Source: Pyxicephalus adspersus
Taxonomy: Eukaryota > Chordata > Amphibia > Anura > Pyxicephalidae
DNA length: 64,000 nt
Assembly: GCF_032062135.1 (NCBI RefSeq)
Contig: NC_092859.1
Location: forward strand, 108,561,311-108,625,310
Direction of reading: 5' to 3'
A program made the translations under genes and the position numbers. This document shows, in pieces, positions 1-12,494 of the stretch. The notes under the pieces are model-generated. The model was not told the DNA's origin. It saw only the letters and a list, made by a program, of their open reading frames with translations, and made no database searches. The stretch's first letter is position 1. Each line of letters opens with the position of its first letter.

Positions 1-1839
1 CGGACATATTTCTGTAAGTTACAGGTCTACAATTTAAAAAAAAATTTCATGAAAAACAGTGGATCACTTTTGGTACAGAAATCTAGACCTCAGTGTAACG
101 CTCAGGTGGTTAATAATCTACATTTGTATGTCTCCGTGAGATGTTTTTCTTCTTCCATGTTTTCTCACTTTTTTGTGGTATATTATACCATCTTTATGTT
201 CATTACTGAAAATACAGTAAACAGTTTGTAAAAGAAAAAAGGAGTTTATCAGTAGACCATTCATTTCACCAAAAATCTTTGCTTGAGAAATGTGCATTGC
301 AAGTATTTTATCTAAAAGACTGCTGCCATCTTGGGTGATGTCAACCATGACTCAAGTGACACTTTATAGCTGCATTTTAAACATGGGATAGTCCTTGAAA
401 TAACTAGAGGACCCCAGGCAATATTAACAATATCTACAGTACATTAGTGTGTTAGCCAGTGGGAATAATGTCACCCCTACAGATGACTATAAAGGTCATT
501 GGTGTCAGTGGCGAGTGACTGGAGGCACAAAATGACCTTTATTCAAGGATTCCCTGACAACCTCTGGAGGAACCTAGTATTTCTTAACCAGGGTTATAGT
601 GTTTCACTTCACTTCTCTCCTGCAAGCAACATAAAAGGTCAGCTAGGGAAGTGAATAGAGAAGGATATGACTAGGAAAGGGGAAGGGGGCTGTAACAAAA
701 GCATGTGAATAAAACATTTATTTAAAGGGAAAACACAAGTAAGTATTGAACACACTTGATTTTTCTGTGTTTGTACCTTCAATTTATTTATTTATTTTTT
801 GTTATTAAGCCCCTTATACCACTACTCTGAATTAGTTTATTGCAGATTATATGAGTTCTTCTGCATTTTTTGCTTACAGTGAGACGTTAGTAGTAATGGG
901 GAAGGGGCATTTTCCCTTGGTATGGAATGGAATTTATTTTGGTGACAGGCCAAAGATTTTGTTTTAGATGCATGTTATGGCAAGGTTGAATTGCCAACTT
1001 TTTTTTAGGTTTTATCAAAGTATATGAAATTGTTGTGTTGTGGAACATACTCACGTACTCCATATTCCTGTCTTTAAAATTTACAAAGCTTCTTCTACCT
1101 GGTTTATGTAGTTCTTTACATCTACTTGATGTAAAATGGGATCTGATTTCTGATACATCACAGTAATTGTGTGAGGGTTCTGACTGCGCTCTTTACACTG
1201 CAATAAATGTAATAAACCTATAGCTGAAACCTTTTTGTTTTGAATAAAGTAGTGAAGGATTAAAATGCCTTATTTTTTTTTTTTCATTCATTTTCTGTTT
1301 TTGAAAGTATTGTGAGAGGAAATCTCCCTGAAATTAGGAGAATTTCTATTTTGGGCAATCGTTACCGGAACAGGTATTGACATTGCAAGAATTTCTAATG
1401 CTTCTTACACGTACGACAGCTCTGAAATTAGGATTTGCTTTTACTTTCTGTCTTGTCAAGAGTGGCCTACAGTACAAATAAGAGGGTGATACAGACCACT
1501 TTTCTTCTATAAATCTATAAAAAAAAAAAAAAAAGCTTTGTGTTTGCATACATTTTTTAGTAAAGGTTAGTTTTTTAGCTACTTATGGCCAATAACACTA
1601 AAATCTATCTCATCTCAATGATCGAAATATTCCAATTAAAAATCTTTACATATGTTGTCTAATTAATTGAGAACAAAATGACAGACAGAATAGTCAGTGG
1701 AAACCAAAATCATGAATCCACTGAGGGCTGGATGCACTAAACATCAAGTAAAAAACTGAACCACAGAATGATTTAACCTGTGTGAATTGTTTGAAAAACT
1801 TTTTTCATGATGTTTTGTGATATTTATTGTACAGTGCTT
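1..1839. other. Unassigned DNA, left edge
   Basis: AT-rich sequence without a supported gene. Three AATAAA hexamers lie close together at 1202, 1211 and 1243, which could mark a 3' end on the plus strand, but no coding sequence precedes them in the window. A T(12) tract at 1270 and an A(16) tract at 1518 are the only other structure seen. Confidence 0.5.
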
Positions 1840-2240
1840 CACCAATACACTAATAATAATATGGCCCCCCATGCCTGTGTACACTTCTGATGGTGTCCTG
1901 GGTGTTCTCCTAAACCTTGATCAGGGCATCACTGAGCTCCCACACAGCCTGTGGCACTACTTGATGATGGTACCTAATGTCCTAGTGGGTTGCTTTTTGA
2001 TTTACTTGAGAAAACGCGGGGGCCTTAACGCTTTGGTTATCCAGGAACTGCCTACTCACTCTGGCTGCATGAGACCGAGCACCATGTGGCTCCACTGCAC
2101 CAGTGTAACATCTGACAGTGGGCCTAAAGATTCATCCTGATACCTAACCACAACCAGGGTGGCATTAGCTTGCACATGGAAGTCTCTGCAGCCTTCCAAG
2201 GATGTGTCCTCTTAGACCATCACTGGCAATAAATTCTGGA
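1840..2240 (-). mobile_element. Tc1/mariner-type transposase relic (DDE domain C-terminal half)
   Basis: The minus strand reads, with stops and frame slips, as the C-terminal half of a Tc1-like DDE transposase. Recognisable blocks are ARSHAARVSRQFLDNQ near 2050 (from an ARPHAARV-type block), then VPQAVWELSDALIKV near 1925 and TQDTIRS near 1890 (from a PQDTIRRLI-type end). The DWPxxSPDLNP block between them is badly eroded. Stop codons interrupt the frame, so it is dead. The plus-strand open frame over the same span is a shadow. Confidence 0.75.
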
Positions 2241-3207
2241 TGATATTACAGGCAGTTTAACTTTCACCACAGCATCTCTAGACTTTAATTTCTGTCACAT
2301 GCTCCGTGTGAACCTGCTTTATTCTGTGAGGAGAATGGGGCACCCAGTGGTACATGGGTTGTTGCCAGTCTCCCTGTGCAGCTCTCCTTGTCTAAAAGTT
2401 CATGTCCTGGTAGGTCCTGAGACTGTGCTGTGAGAAACGCCAAAGCTTATGATGCCACATATGGATGTGCCCTTGAAGCTGATGAAAACACCTTGGAAAA
2501 GGCCCTCAGTGCTTGATGATGAAATGCCCCGGAAAAATGCTTACTGTATGTAAAATGACAGTCACAAATAACTTACTGTGCATTGTTCTGTAGATACAGT
2601 TTAGACTAGATTCTATTTTAGAGTTTGTTTTTCATGACCAGGAGCATTACCTTACTCTAAAAATAGAAACCATAAATTCCTCTATCATCTGCTTGTAACC
2701 TTTAGGAGAATGGCAGTATTTCCTGGATATCATTAGTTCACAGATTGATTTAACTAATTTATTGATGATCATTGATTCTTTGAAGAGTTGTCCTAAATTA
2801 CTGCAATTATCTTGCAGCATATATGTGATTATTGAATTTGGCCATTTTGTCTGACAATGGCACTGCTATATGAATTGGAAAATTTGTCTAAACTTTTAAA
2901 TTTTTTTTTTTTTGCTTGGCTTTTATTAAATATTGTTACATTTTATTTCATACCCTTAAGAAAAAAAATTATATTTCTGCCTTTACGCTGCTAATGATCA
3001 ATTAAAGGGGAGGGTGGTAGTAATATTATACAGAAAATCTGTGTTGAGTAACAAGATTTTATTTCTATTTATTTTGGAATAAATACATTTTACCTGTCCT
3101 AAATATATAAATATGTGTGTATAGATCTGTCTCCATTTCCCTAAGCTTTGTGAATTGTCTTCCCAGCTACAGGTAAATTTTGTGTTATAAACATTCAGCT
3201 ATTCTGT
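2241..3207. other. Unassigned DNA between relics
   Basis: 2241-2530 may be further decayed transposon sequence continuing the Tc1 relic (a gtggtacatgggttgttgcc stretch). The rest is AT-rich with no feature I recognise. Confidence 0.4.
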
Positions 3208-3971
3208 TTACATAGTTACATAGGTCAGGTTGAAAAAAGACATACGTCCATCAAGTTCAACCACTAGGGAAATAAACATATCCCAGATAAAAATAACTCT
3301 ATGGATATAGTTGGAACAGAGAAAGGCAAAAAAAAAAAAACCCTGGTACAATTTGCTCCAACAGGGGAAAAAATTCCTTCCTGATTCCATGAGGCGATCA
3401 GATGTTCCCTGAATTACCGGCTTCTGTTATCTTTATGTTAAAGTCTTAATGCCCAGTTATATTCTATGCTTCCAGAAAACCATCCAGCTTTTTCTAAAAG
3501 CAATCTATAGAACTTGCTGAAACTACTTCCTGAGGGAGCCAATTCCACAATAAAACAGACTTTAAAGTGAAGAATCCCTTCCTTTCCTTAGACGCAAAGA
3601 GTGCCCTCTTGTTCTTTGTGATGATCTCAAATTGAATAATGGGGAGGAGAGTTCTCTTGGATCATTTATATTTTTATACAGGGTGATCATATCCCCCTTA
3701 AACGTCTCTTCTCAAGGGAGAATAGATTCAGTTCAGCTAATCTCTCCTCATAGCTGAGCTCCTCCATTCATTGTATTAGTTTAGTTGCCCTTCTCTGCAC
3801 TCTTTCCATTTCCACAATGTCTTTTTTATGAACTGGTGCCCAAAACTGGACTGCATATTCCAGATGTGGTCTGACCAATGCTTTGTACAGGGGCAGGATT
3901 ATGTCTCCATCTCTGCAGTCTATTCCTCTTTTGATACACTGCACTGACAAACAGTATATTTGTGTTAGCAC
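3208..3971 (-). mobile_element. 5'-truncated non-LTR retrotransposon (CR1/L2-like), 3' end
   Basis: The minus strand encodes the end of a LINE reverse-transcriptase polyprotein: [20 protein letters not shown] (about 3890-3830), then [11 protein letters not shown], then an eroded SYEERLAELNLFSLEKRRLRG-like segment (about 3750-3690). The stretch closes at MSFFNLTYVTM beside TTACATAG-type tail sequence near 3215. The [14 protein letters not shown] block is the conserved post-RT region of CR1/L2-clade elements. The copy begins mid-ORF at about 3971, which is ordinary 5' truncation. Several stops make it inactive. Confidence 0.85.
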
Positions 3972-4576
3972 CAGAGCCAGTGAAAGAATCTACAGTACTT
4001 ATTGGTTTGTGTTATGGTCCTAAATTATTGTGTAAACTTCAAGAAACATCACAAACCTCAGTCTGTTCTTTTGACAAGTTGTCTGGGCACTATAGCTAAT
4101 CTTACAAGCTGCTTCCCTTTCCTACCAATTTGTGATCTGCCTCTCAAATAAGAACATGAGTGCAGAATAAAAATCATTCATGGCTCCTGACAATGGAGTG
4201 GAAATTAAAAAGGTATTTGAAGCAAATGTCTTTTATGCTCTTTGTAGTCCTAGTCTGTAATCACATTGCAAACTGCAGCGAAAGTGGAAAAATGCAGTGT
4301 TCCTGCTGACCTGGGCATGTGTTGACAGCAAATGGAAGAAAGTTATATACCCTGTTTGTTTTCCTCCATCTCCAAGCTATTTTAGCTTCCAGTTTAGCAC
4401 TTCATATTAGCAGCCCGACTGGGCATGCAGAGAAGCTTCTAAGGCCTTGTAAATGAATCACATCCCAAAGAGGATATACGTCAGACAAGCATTCTGTAGT
4501 GTAATTAAAGAATACATTTCTGGTTGGTAGGTTTTTATTGGAAATGTTGACTTTAACATCTTAAATAGTAAAAATG

Positions 4577-4702
4577 TATAAACTTGAATATAAACCTACT
4601 TTTATCTGAAACTTCCCTGACCCCTATATGAACCTAGAGTACAAAATACCTTTTATGTAAAGTAAAAATGTTGAGTTTAGGTCCGCTTTCAATGAACATT
4701 TG
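4577..4702. repeat. Two short MITE fragments side by side
   Basis: 4577-4649 (cttgaatataaacct and following) resembles 43012-43103, suggesting one dispersed family with a TCGAATATAAACC-type end. 4650-4702 (tttatgtaaagt, then gttgagtttaggtccgc) matches the right end of the TTAA-flanked MITE family seen complete at 16794-17285 and 21801-22189. Both are fragments. Confidence 0.5.
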
Positions 4703-6157
4703 TTCATGGGACATGAGGACAAAGTGTCATCTAATAGGGTTTCCTAGGTAATACCATTATTGTTGTATTTTTTTATGTAAAAAATCTTGTCTTATACAAG
4801 CGTCTAAAGTAATTTAAGCAGTAGTTAAATACATAAATAGTAGGTACATAATCTCTATTCCTATTTGTGTCATTTGTCATTTGCTTAAGAATCTGGGATT
4901 TTTTTATAATACCCATACAGCCACTTACAAGTTGGACCTCTGACATGTATTTTTTTGTATATTGTGGTATATGTGTGGGTGCATGTCCTTACTGTAAGCA
5001 ATCTTTCCCAGCACCCTGCTTATCTCTGAAAGGTAAATTGGGTTTGGCTGGTAAAACTTAACCCTGCTGGACTCATACAGTTATGCCCACACACAAATGA
5101 TTAAGTACTGGAAATATCCACAAATGAGTTCTAATTTAAGTGACTTTTTTGCTGCTTAGAGGTGGCTCTCTATTATTATATTGCTGGCTTTCAGATCAAA
5201 CGAATGCTTACAAAAAGGTAAAATTTCATTAGTAATAAAAGTGGGACATTTAACGAGGAATTGACTCCATGGCTTGTTCGATCTTCCGACATAACTATTT
5301 AAAGTGCACCAGTTTTCAACAACTTTCTTTTTGCATGTTAAAGAATACTATATATGTATGAGCTAACACAAATTCTGAAATGAGTAAAATGGTTTATACA
5401 GTCATGTTTAAAAGTAAGTACAGTTCATGGAAATTATTTTGTTTTTTAACATATTGGAACAGGCAGACATTGAATCTTTAGTCAAGCAGTGCCCACAGAT
5501 AGGTAATATTCCTAAACAGAAGACTCATAAAGTGCATTCATTTTCATAATCTGAATTACTGGTTTGATTTGTTATGTGGGGAAAAAGGAAATATACTCCT
5601 TCATTTACCACTACTTCAAATTAGGTTGGACTGCTTCATATTAGGTGTCAGCTATGCTGTATGTTGGATATACCTGACCTGTGTAAACCTCTGAGCCTAA
5701 AGTTGAATGCTCTATCTGCAGAGGCCACGGATTTTGATGCTTTTTCGAAACATCATTTTTTTTCCTTTTGTGTTTTAATTATATCATCTTTATTTGTAAG
5801 CATGATTTGATAAAAGGTCAAATGTGTTTCAAAATGGTTGTAGAAAATCAATTCCTTAGGGGTGTACTTACATTTTTCATATGACTGTAAGAATAAAATG
5901 CTTTGCTAAAATTGTAATATTTGTTTAGGAAATACCGACTTTCTCAGGCAGTTGGTTCTATACTAATCCTGTATTTATTACTGGTAACAAATCATTCTGT
6001 TCCTTTTTTTCAGTAAGGGGATAAAAATAAAAGGTGAGCTCTAATGCTTAAACGTAAAAACTAATGTCATAATCTTTGACATACTTTTCCCTATGGGATT
6101 TCATACAAAAGAAAAAGTGAAACCAGTATCTTCCTGCATTTGATGGATAACAAAGTA

Positions 6158-6241
6158 CCGTATTTTTCTGACCATAAGACGCACTTTTTTCCCCCCAGAA
6201 GTGGGGGAAAAAAAGTCCCTGCGTCTTATGGTCCAAATACA
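6158..6241. repeat. Short hairpin MITE with GACCATAAGACGCAC ends
   Basis: An 84-bp element. The left end reads CCGTATTTTTCTGACCATAA then GACGCAC, and the right end is its approximate complement (GCGTCTTATGGTCC then AAATACAG). A poly-C/poly-G core (ccccccagaagtggggg) adds a central stem. A second, truncated copy lies at 52726-52790. It is a non-autonomous element with no coding capacity. Confidence 0.65.
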
Positions 6242-8897
6242 GCCTACACATAGGCTGTTAAAAAAAAAAAAAAATGGAAATTATTTACTCTGTAAAATGC
6301 CACTCATTCTTAAAGCTGCAGGAGGTTCTGGTGGCTTTTATATATCTGGAACCGCTGGCTGCCCATGATGAGCCCTGTTGTGGAAACCACGAGTTCCCAG
6401 ATAGTCTTCTCGTTTCTATAGGAAAATGTTATAGAGTGTAATGTAAAGACCATTCCTATGCATTGCATTTACAATGTGAATATGGTACATTTATGAGTGA
6501 TGTCAGGGCACTTCCTGTCTGTCACTCGGCTCGACTTCCTGTCTGTCACCTGTCTGTTCACGGCTATTGCGTTTTTTTTTCTATCCATTCCCTGCATCGT
6601 ATTTATTTTATACATTGCTTTAATGTATTAAACAAACTAACAAGTATATAAAACCAACAAAATAAAAGTTGAAACCAGATAGGGTGTCTGGTGAAGTTCA
6701 GGGTGAAAACAGAATATTTCATTTGTATGGTAAATAAGTAACTGTACCAAGAATAAATACCTCTAGTATAAAATGGGTCATTGGCCTTGTCGGATAACTT
6801 CTTTAAAATTTGCAAACTGACATTCATGTTCCGAAAGAGCTCATGGTGGAATGTTGAAGATCATTCTGACTCATTTGTCCTTCACAGGCAAAAAAAGTAA
6901 CCCTGGCAAACAGAGGGCTGATATTTCCAAGCAGAGAAATAATACATTACTTTTATTTCAGCAGTACGTAAGCTAATGGAAATCTTAAACTGAGTATGCA
7001 TAAGGAGCATGAGATGTAGCCCATTCTCTTGAAGAAAAAAAAGTGTATATTTTGATTATTTCACACTTTAGGAATATTTTAAACCACAAGTAACCATTTT
7101 AGATTTGTAATAAACCAACATATACTGATTAACTTGTTGTTAATTATTTAAATCATATATGGACATTGTCTGAATTGTTTACATTTTTACCACACTGGTT
7201 GTACTTTTAATTAGGCAATGTTGTGTCAGCATGAAAATCTTGTTGTGTTCTATTCTGAAAAGGGTACAAGCATCTAAAAGCATAGGTAGTTGGTCCTTAT
7301 GTGATGGTTAAGATGCAGAGAACATTTTGGATGCATTGTATCATGGTGAGTAAATGAGTTATGTTCATACATTTCTGAATTACAGATATTGTTTACTTTT
7401 ATGAGGCTTCTGCGTCACATAACTGGATTTAGTTTACTTGTTTAGAATGTCATAGAGGTGCCTGTTTTGTTTTAAGGGGAATTTGGTTTCTCCTTTGAAA
7501 ATGATAGAATAAATATATTTAATGTTTCTGGACAACTGGATTTTGCAGGTCATGTATGTGTGTCTCTCTTACTCTTGCTTTTCCCCTTGCTTTTCTTGTG
7601 TTTTCTTGCTTTGAAGTTCTGGAGCTAGTAAAATGCATAGCACACTTTTAAAGTATGTAGCTTTACATAAAAATAGTTTTTTCAGTGAGGCTATACTATT
7701 CCTATGTAAATGGACGTCTTTGTGAACTTATTTTTAGCATGATTGCTTTACTATAACATTACCAGCTCACTAAATCCAATACTTTTTCTTTTTTTTTGTC
7801 TTTGCCTAGTTTGCCTATTGTTTTCTGATGATCAAATGAATTAAAACTAAAGTTTTAGTTTTTTACTGCTTTATTTGTAATACAGGTCCTATGTGGCCAC
7901 ATAACCACAAAGTCTGCATATCTTGATGGACTAAATTGTCTGTAATTTGCCCAAATTGACATGTTAAATTGCATCTAAAAAACTACTTCAGGCTGTTGGC
8001 TGTAGTGTTTACAGTTATATAAACATCATTTCCCATGGTAGGATGACATAGGAGCCCTACACCTTGACTTTATTTTTATCATGTTTTATACAAGCATTTT
8101 TTTCTGGTCAAAGGCTTTATTGATCCTGGAAGGGCAAATGTTCTGTGTTGCATACAATGAGCCATTGCTGCACTTTCATGTGTGTCAAAGAACATGCACA
8201 TCTTTCTCATTGATTTAAATAATGCCAGTTCACATTGTGCACTGTGCAGTGTCTTGTTTAAAATTGCACAAGTGTGTGTTTTTTTTTAGTTTGGTAATGT
8301 GTGTTGAAAGCCTTATGGTGTGAAAACACATGTAAAATGCAACTTTAGTATGTGCAGCTCAGTGTGTTTGATAGTTTTCCAGAGCGATCAGCCAGGTGAG
8401 AGTTATTACAGAAGGGGCATTGTAAATATTTAAAAGTGGAACGAACGTAAGTTCTGCTTTAATGGCAGCTGGCTGATTTTTACCTGCAATCTGGAATTGA
8501 TCTTTAATATTTTTACCAGTGGTGGTAGAGATTGTTTTGGAATTAGCAGACTGTTTGAAATTCAAGTTTCCAATGCAGTGCACTTATTTCCATAACAAAC
8601 ATATTTCCCATTTGTTTTTGATGATTTCTGCTTTTTTTCAACTGTATGGACCTTTTTATGAAAACCATAGCACTATATTGTCACTAGAGTCATTTTGTAA
8701 TGAATTAAGTACCTGAGATGACATAAAATCATAGGAAAAAGAAAGTAGTTTGTTTTAGTTCCAAACATTTTGCATATCGGGACATAATAAAAAAAATATT
8801 TGGTCTTTAGCAGTTCTTTAAATTTGGTAAATTCAACCTCAGATCAACAACACATTACATATTTTTAGAATGTTAAATTACGTTATTTAACAATGAG
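6242..8897. other. Unassigned AT-rich non-coding DNA
   Basis: No exon, RNA gene or recognisable transposon. A small internal duplication reads cttcctgtctgtcac at 6510 and 6536. Confidence 0.5.
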
Positions 8898-9450
8898 TAA
8901 ACAAAATGACCTCACCTCATACAACTGTCAAGCAGAGTGGTGGAAGAGTGAATATTTGGGCTTGTTTTTTAGCTACAGTACCTGGGTACCTTGCAGTTAT
9001 TGAGTTGACTATAAACTCCTCTGTATGGCAAAATATTCTAGAGCCAAATGTGAGCCCATCTGTGCGAGAGCCAAAGCTTGATCGAAATTGGGTCGTTCAA
9101 AAGGACAATAATCACAGGCACACAAGCAAATTAGAATGGCTGAAAAAGAAAAGAAACAAGTTGTCAAGATGAAAAGAAACAATGGGCCAACAGGCCCATT
9201 AAAGTTTCCACTTAAAGTTAAAGTACTCCACCTGATTGAAAGTCTGTGGTGCAATCTTAAGAGAGCTTGCACATAAAAGGTGCCCAGAAACTTCAATGAA
9301 CTAAACCAATGCTTAAATAGACTGATAGTCATACGGAAAAAAGATTACTTCAAGGTATTGCAGCTAAAGGTGGTTCTGCAAGCTAGTGAATTATGAGTTG
9401 TACTTAATTTTTCACACATGGATTCTCCACTTTTCATAAATAATGACCTG
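8898..9450 (+). mobile_element. Tc1-like transposase relic, catalytic-core part
   Basis: The plus strand reads VKQSGGRVNIWACFLATVPG (about 8928-8987), then LAVIELTINSSVWQNILEPN, VSPSVREPKLDRNWVVQKDN and HRHTSKLEWLKKK. This is the region around the second Asp of a Tc1 DDE transposase. After a frame slip, IESLWCNLKRAC near 9235 corresponds to the IExLWxxLKR block with the last acidic residue. The terminal KGGTxxY-like end is eroded near 9375, and a Tc1-type tail (cttaatttttcacac) follows at 9402. Missing N-terminus and frameshifts make it inactive. Confidence 0.88.
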
Positions 9451-11393
9451 ATGCAATCTGTTTTGTTGTATTTATTGTAAATTTTAAACATGCAAAAGTC
9501 CAGATGTATTTTTTTATGACCTGATACATAAAACAGAATTGAAAGAGGTGTACTTTCTTTTTCCTATGTCTGTATGTTAAATGAGAGCGAGTGTTTTTGC
9601 AAACAATGAACAGCACCGTGCAATGGTTACTTCTATTGTGGTCAGAAGTAAGAGTAAGCATGCACTTACTGTGGTAGCTTGCAGGATATCCGCGTGGGGT
9701 CATTTATTTTGGTTTCTCCTTGCTCTGATTGGTGTCTGAGGCAGCCTGTCAAGTCGGGCAGTGTCATGTCAGAGGTGCACTCTATTGAAGTGCTAAGGGG
9801 CTTCACTGAGCTGAAGGCACAGCAGGGGATTTTCCTGGTAGTAGATGTTAAAGCTATTTTTTTTGCACCTCCATAATTATTTTACCAGTGCTGCTGCTGG
9901 CTTAGTTTCTCTTAGTATTTAAATTTGTGTACTTATTTGCTTTTGAAGATTTTTAATAATCATTTTTATAATGATTGGCTTTTCAACATTACATGACTGT
10001 AAATAGCCGCTTTGCTTTATCCAGAGTCTACTCATGTAGTGCATGAGCTGCTTTCCCGAAGGTTGCCTTTGTGCCTTCATAAGAATTTAGGAAAGCATAT
10101 TTGAGAAGGTATGATCTTTCTTTTCTGCATTACTTGAGCTCACAGAGGCAGGATACAATGAGCTCCAGCAATGAAACCTGTTGGCTTTATGTATGAAGAG
10201 CAGCTGGCTTCTTGTCTTGCTAACTAGCGATGATTCAGGTTTTGCAGATTGTGAAAGAACTGGTCTCACCTTCAAGGCGCAGGGCAGCCACAGCACACAA
10301 AGGTAGGAGCTCTAAAAACTATGTAATCCTCTGTGTGTTTGTGCATTGAAACCTTCTGCTTGTGATATGGTAAAATGACTGTATTGGTCAGTGTTATCAT
10401 ACTGCGGTTATTCAATGCTTGCTTCCCCTTTATTTCTTGTTAACCCCTTCTAGTCCCTGCTGTTTGCTCCCACAATGAAAGCAGCTACAGACTCATTGCT
10501 TTTAATAGGGGAAAATAAAACCATGCACTTATTTGTCAGCTTTGTCCTAAACAGACTTTATATCTGCTCTTTGTAAAACTCATCAAAAAGCTCCACAAAT
10601 ATGGAGCTCTAGTTTGTGTCATTTCGGATGTAACTGGGAAAAGGCTGAGCGTTTGTATATTTTAACAACTATTTAAAATGTGGTTATGTAGGGAACTTTT
10701 ATTATTCGGAGAGATGGAGTTGTTTAGCTAAACAGATAATTAGGTCAGGCATAATGAATAATAAATGATTTTTATACTTTTTGTGAATCCCACGTATAAA
10801 AAATAATACATTCATGTTTTTTTCCCTTTAGAGAAAAAATGTTAATGTTGTTTTCAAATTGCTATAAACATTTTAGCCTATTTGAGAATCCACCCTGTTA
10901 CCTTTTAATGTATATGTGTTTGTGTTTTTTTTATACATATGTTTATATTATTTTAAATGCACTGAATACAATGTACATTTTAGGTTTTAACATATTTATT
11001 TATAAAGCATCTTTGATGTTACTTTCGGTCATACAAAAATAGACTCCATAAAATGCAAACCATACATCTTGGCAGTCACTTCACTTGTGCTTTACTGTCT
11101 AATCCAGCATTTTATTTCTTTCTTTGTTAAAATGTATGTAGATGTATACGACAATAGGAGATGACCTTTTTATTTCATGATATGGACAATTATGGATAAC
11201 ATGTCCGAGTACATTCCAAAAAGTCCTGCTTTCCAAGATCTGTCTAATCTTGTATTATAAAGGATTTTATATGCAGTGATAATTTTTTTAATAGTAATTT
11301 GTTTTTGCCTTATCAGGCTGGACCACATATTTCAAATTCCATAGGAAATGCTGTAACCTAGCATGTATCTAAGGTCTTTGCAATCGACTGATG

Positions 11394-11395
<2 letters not shown>

Positions 11396-11425
<30 letters not shown>
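11396..11425. repeat. T(30) homopolymer
   Basis: An uninterrupted run of about 30 T. It may be the tail of a retroposed sequence on the minus strand, but I recognise no retroposon body beside it. Confidence 0.8.
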
Positions 11426-11428
<3 letters not shown>

Positions 11429-12298
11429 GCTCCTATAGCGTAGATTTAGCTACTGAGTATTGCTTTATTTGGGTCTAGCATCATAACACATAGTGTCCAG
11501 ATGTTTAGGGTCACTTTTATGTTTCCAGGCAAGCTACTTGAAACATTTTTATGGAGGAAAAGTTCATATACTTTGAGAAAGCAAATTAGAAGCAAGCACA
11601 TTGATGTAATTTAATGAATGATGTGCTTTAGCTTTTTAATGTCAAAGAAAATTAGACTGGCAAACATTTTGCAAATGTTTTTCTTTTTCCCTTTTTGCAT
11701 ACTTTGAGAACTGCCATTAAGAACCTGTTTGTTTTAGATTGCCTGCCATATGCTGTTGTTTGTGGCCTTAGGACGAGTTAGAGGAAACTTGTGCTGATAG
11801 ATATTTATCAATTTTAATGTACATTTGAAAATGCTGGTTGGCTGGCTCCAGTGCTGATTCTTTTTTTTAATTAGATAGATATGGCTAAAAAGTAATCCTC
11901 AGGGTACAGGGTCGTTGACTTAAAGTATTGAAACATTAAGATGTCCATTACAACTTGGGTTTTACAAGTAGTGATGCACAGTTGTGCTCTCCAGATTTCC
12001 TTGTGTATAGGTTTTGATCATTAACCTACTTAGGAATTTATTTCACTGGGAATGCTTCAAAAATGTGCTCACAGTTGTCGGGCATGGGTCACCTAAATTG
12101 GGGGTTAGCTATACCATGTCCCAAATGACTTCATTCTATGATGTTTTTCCTCTTTTTTTTTTTTTTTTTTTGTGAATAAACATTTTCTGACAATGGCGTA
12201 TTATAGTAATACTGCTTTGGCATGCTTGGGTATCATCATTTTTTTGCTGGCTTAATTGGAGTTGAATCAGCCTGGTCAGGGAAAGCAATATACTATCT

Positions 12299-12494
12299 AG
12301 GGCTTATTTACACCAGCTCCGGTGTATTAAACACAAGCATGTTTAATGCACATTGCATTAGGGCAGCTCATTTATTTTGATGGCTGCCCACCTCACCATT
12401 ACAGATGAACAGTTTTTTAGAAAAAGTATTTTGGGCTGCAAATTAGAAAACCTGGTACTGCATCACACCACAGAGCAGTGGTATGAATGGGCCT
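12299..12494. repeat. Putative MITE with AGGGC/GTGTGAA-type inverted ends
   Basis: The left end agggcttatttacacca and the complement of the right end (aggcccattcatacca) agree at most positions. The same style of end (AGGGxTxxTTCACACxxG) occurs at 22662-22903 and 58152-58475. The interior has no ORF. The boundary is tentative. Confidence 0.4.

Noticed and set aside
1200..1250. Cluster of three AATAAA hexamers as the 3' end of an upstream gene
   Set aside because: No coding exon precedes it, and AATAAA is frequent by chance in such AT-rich DNA. Kept only as a note.
1817..2140. 107-codon plus-strand frame
   Set aside because: It is the antisense shadow of a Tc1-type transposase relic; the minus strand holds the recognisable protein.
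9009..9332. 107-codon minus-strand frame
   Set aside because: Shadow of the plus-strand Tc1 relic at 8898-9450.
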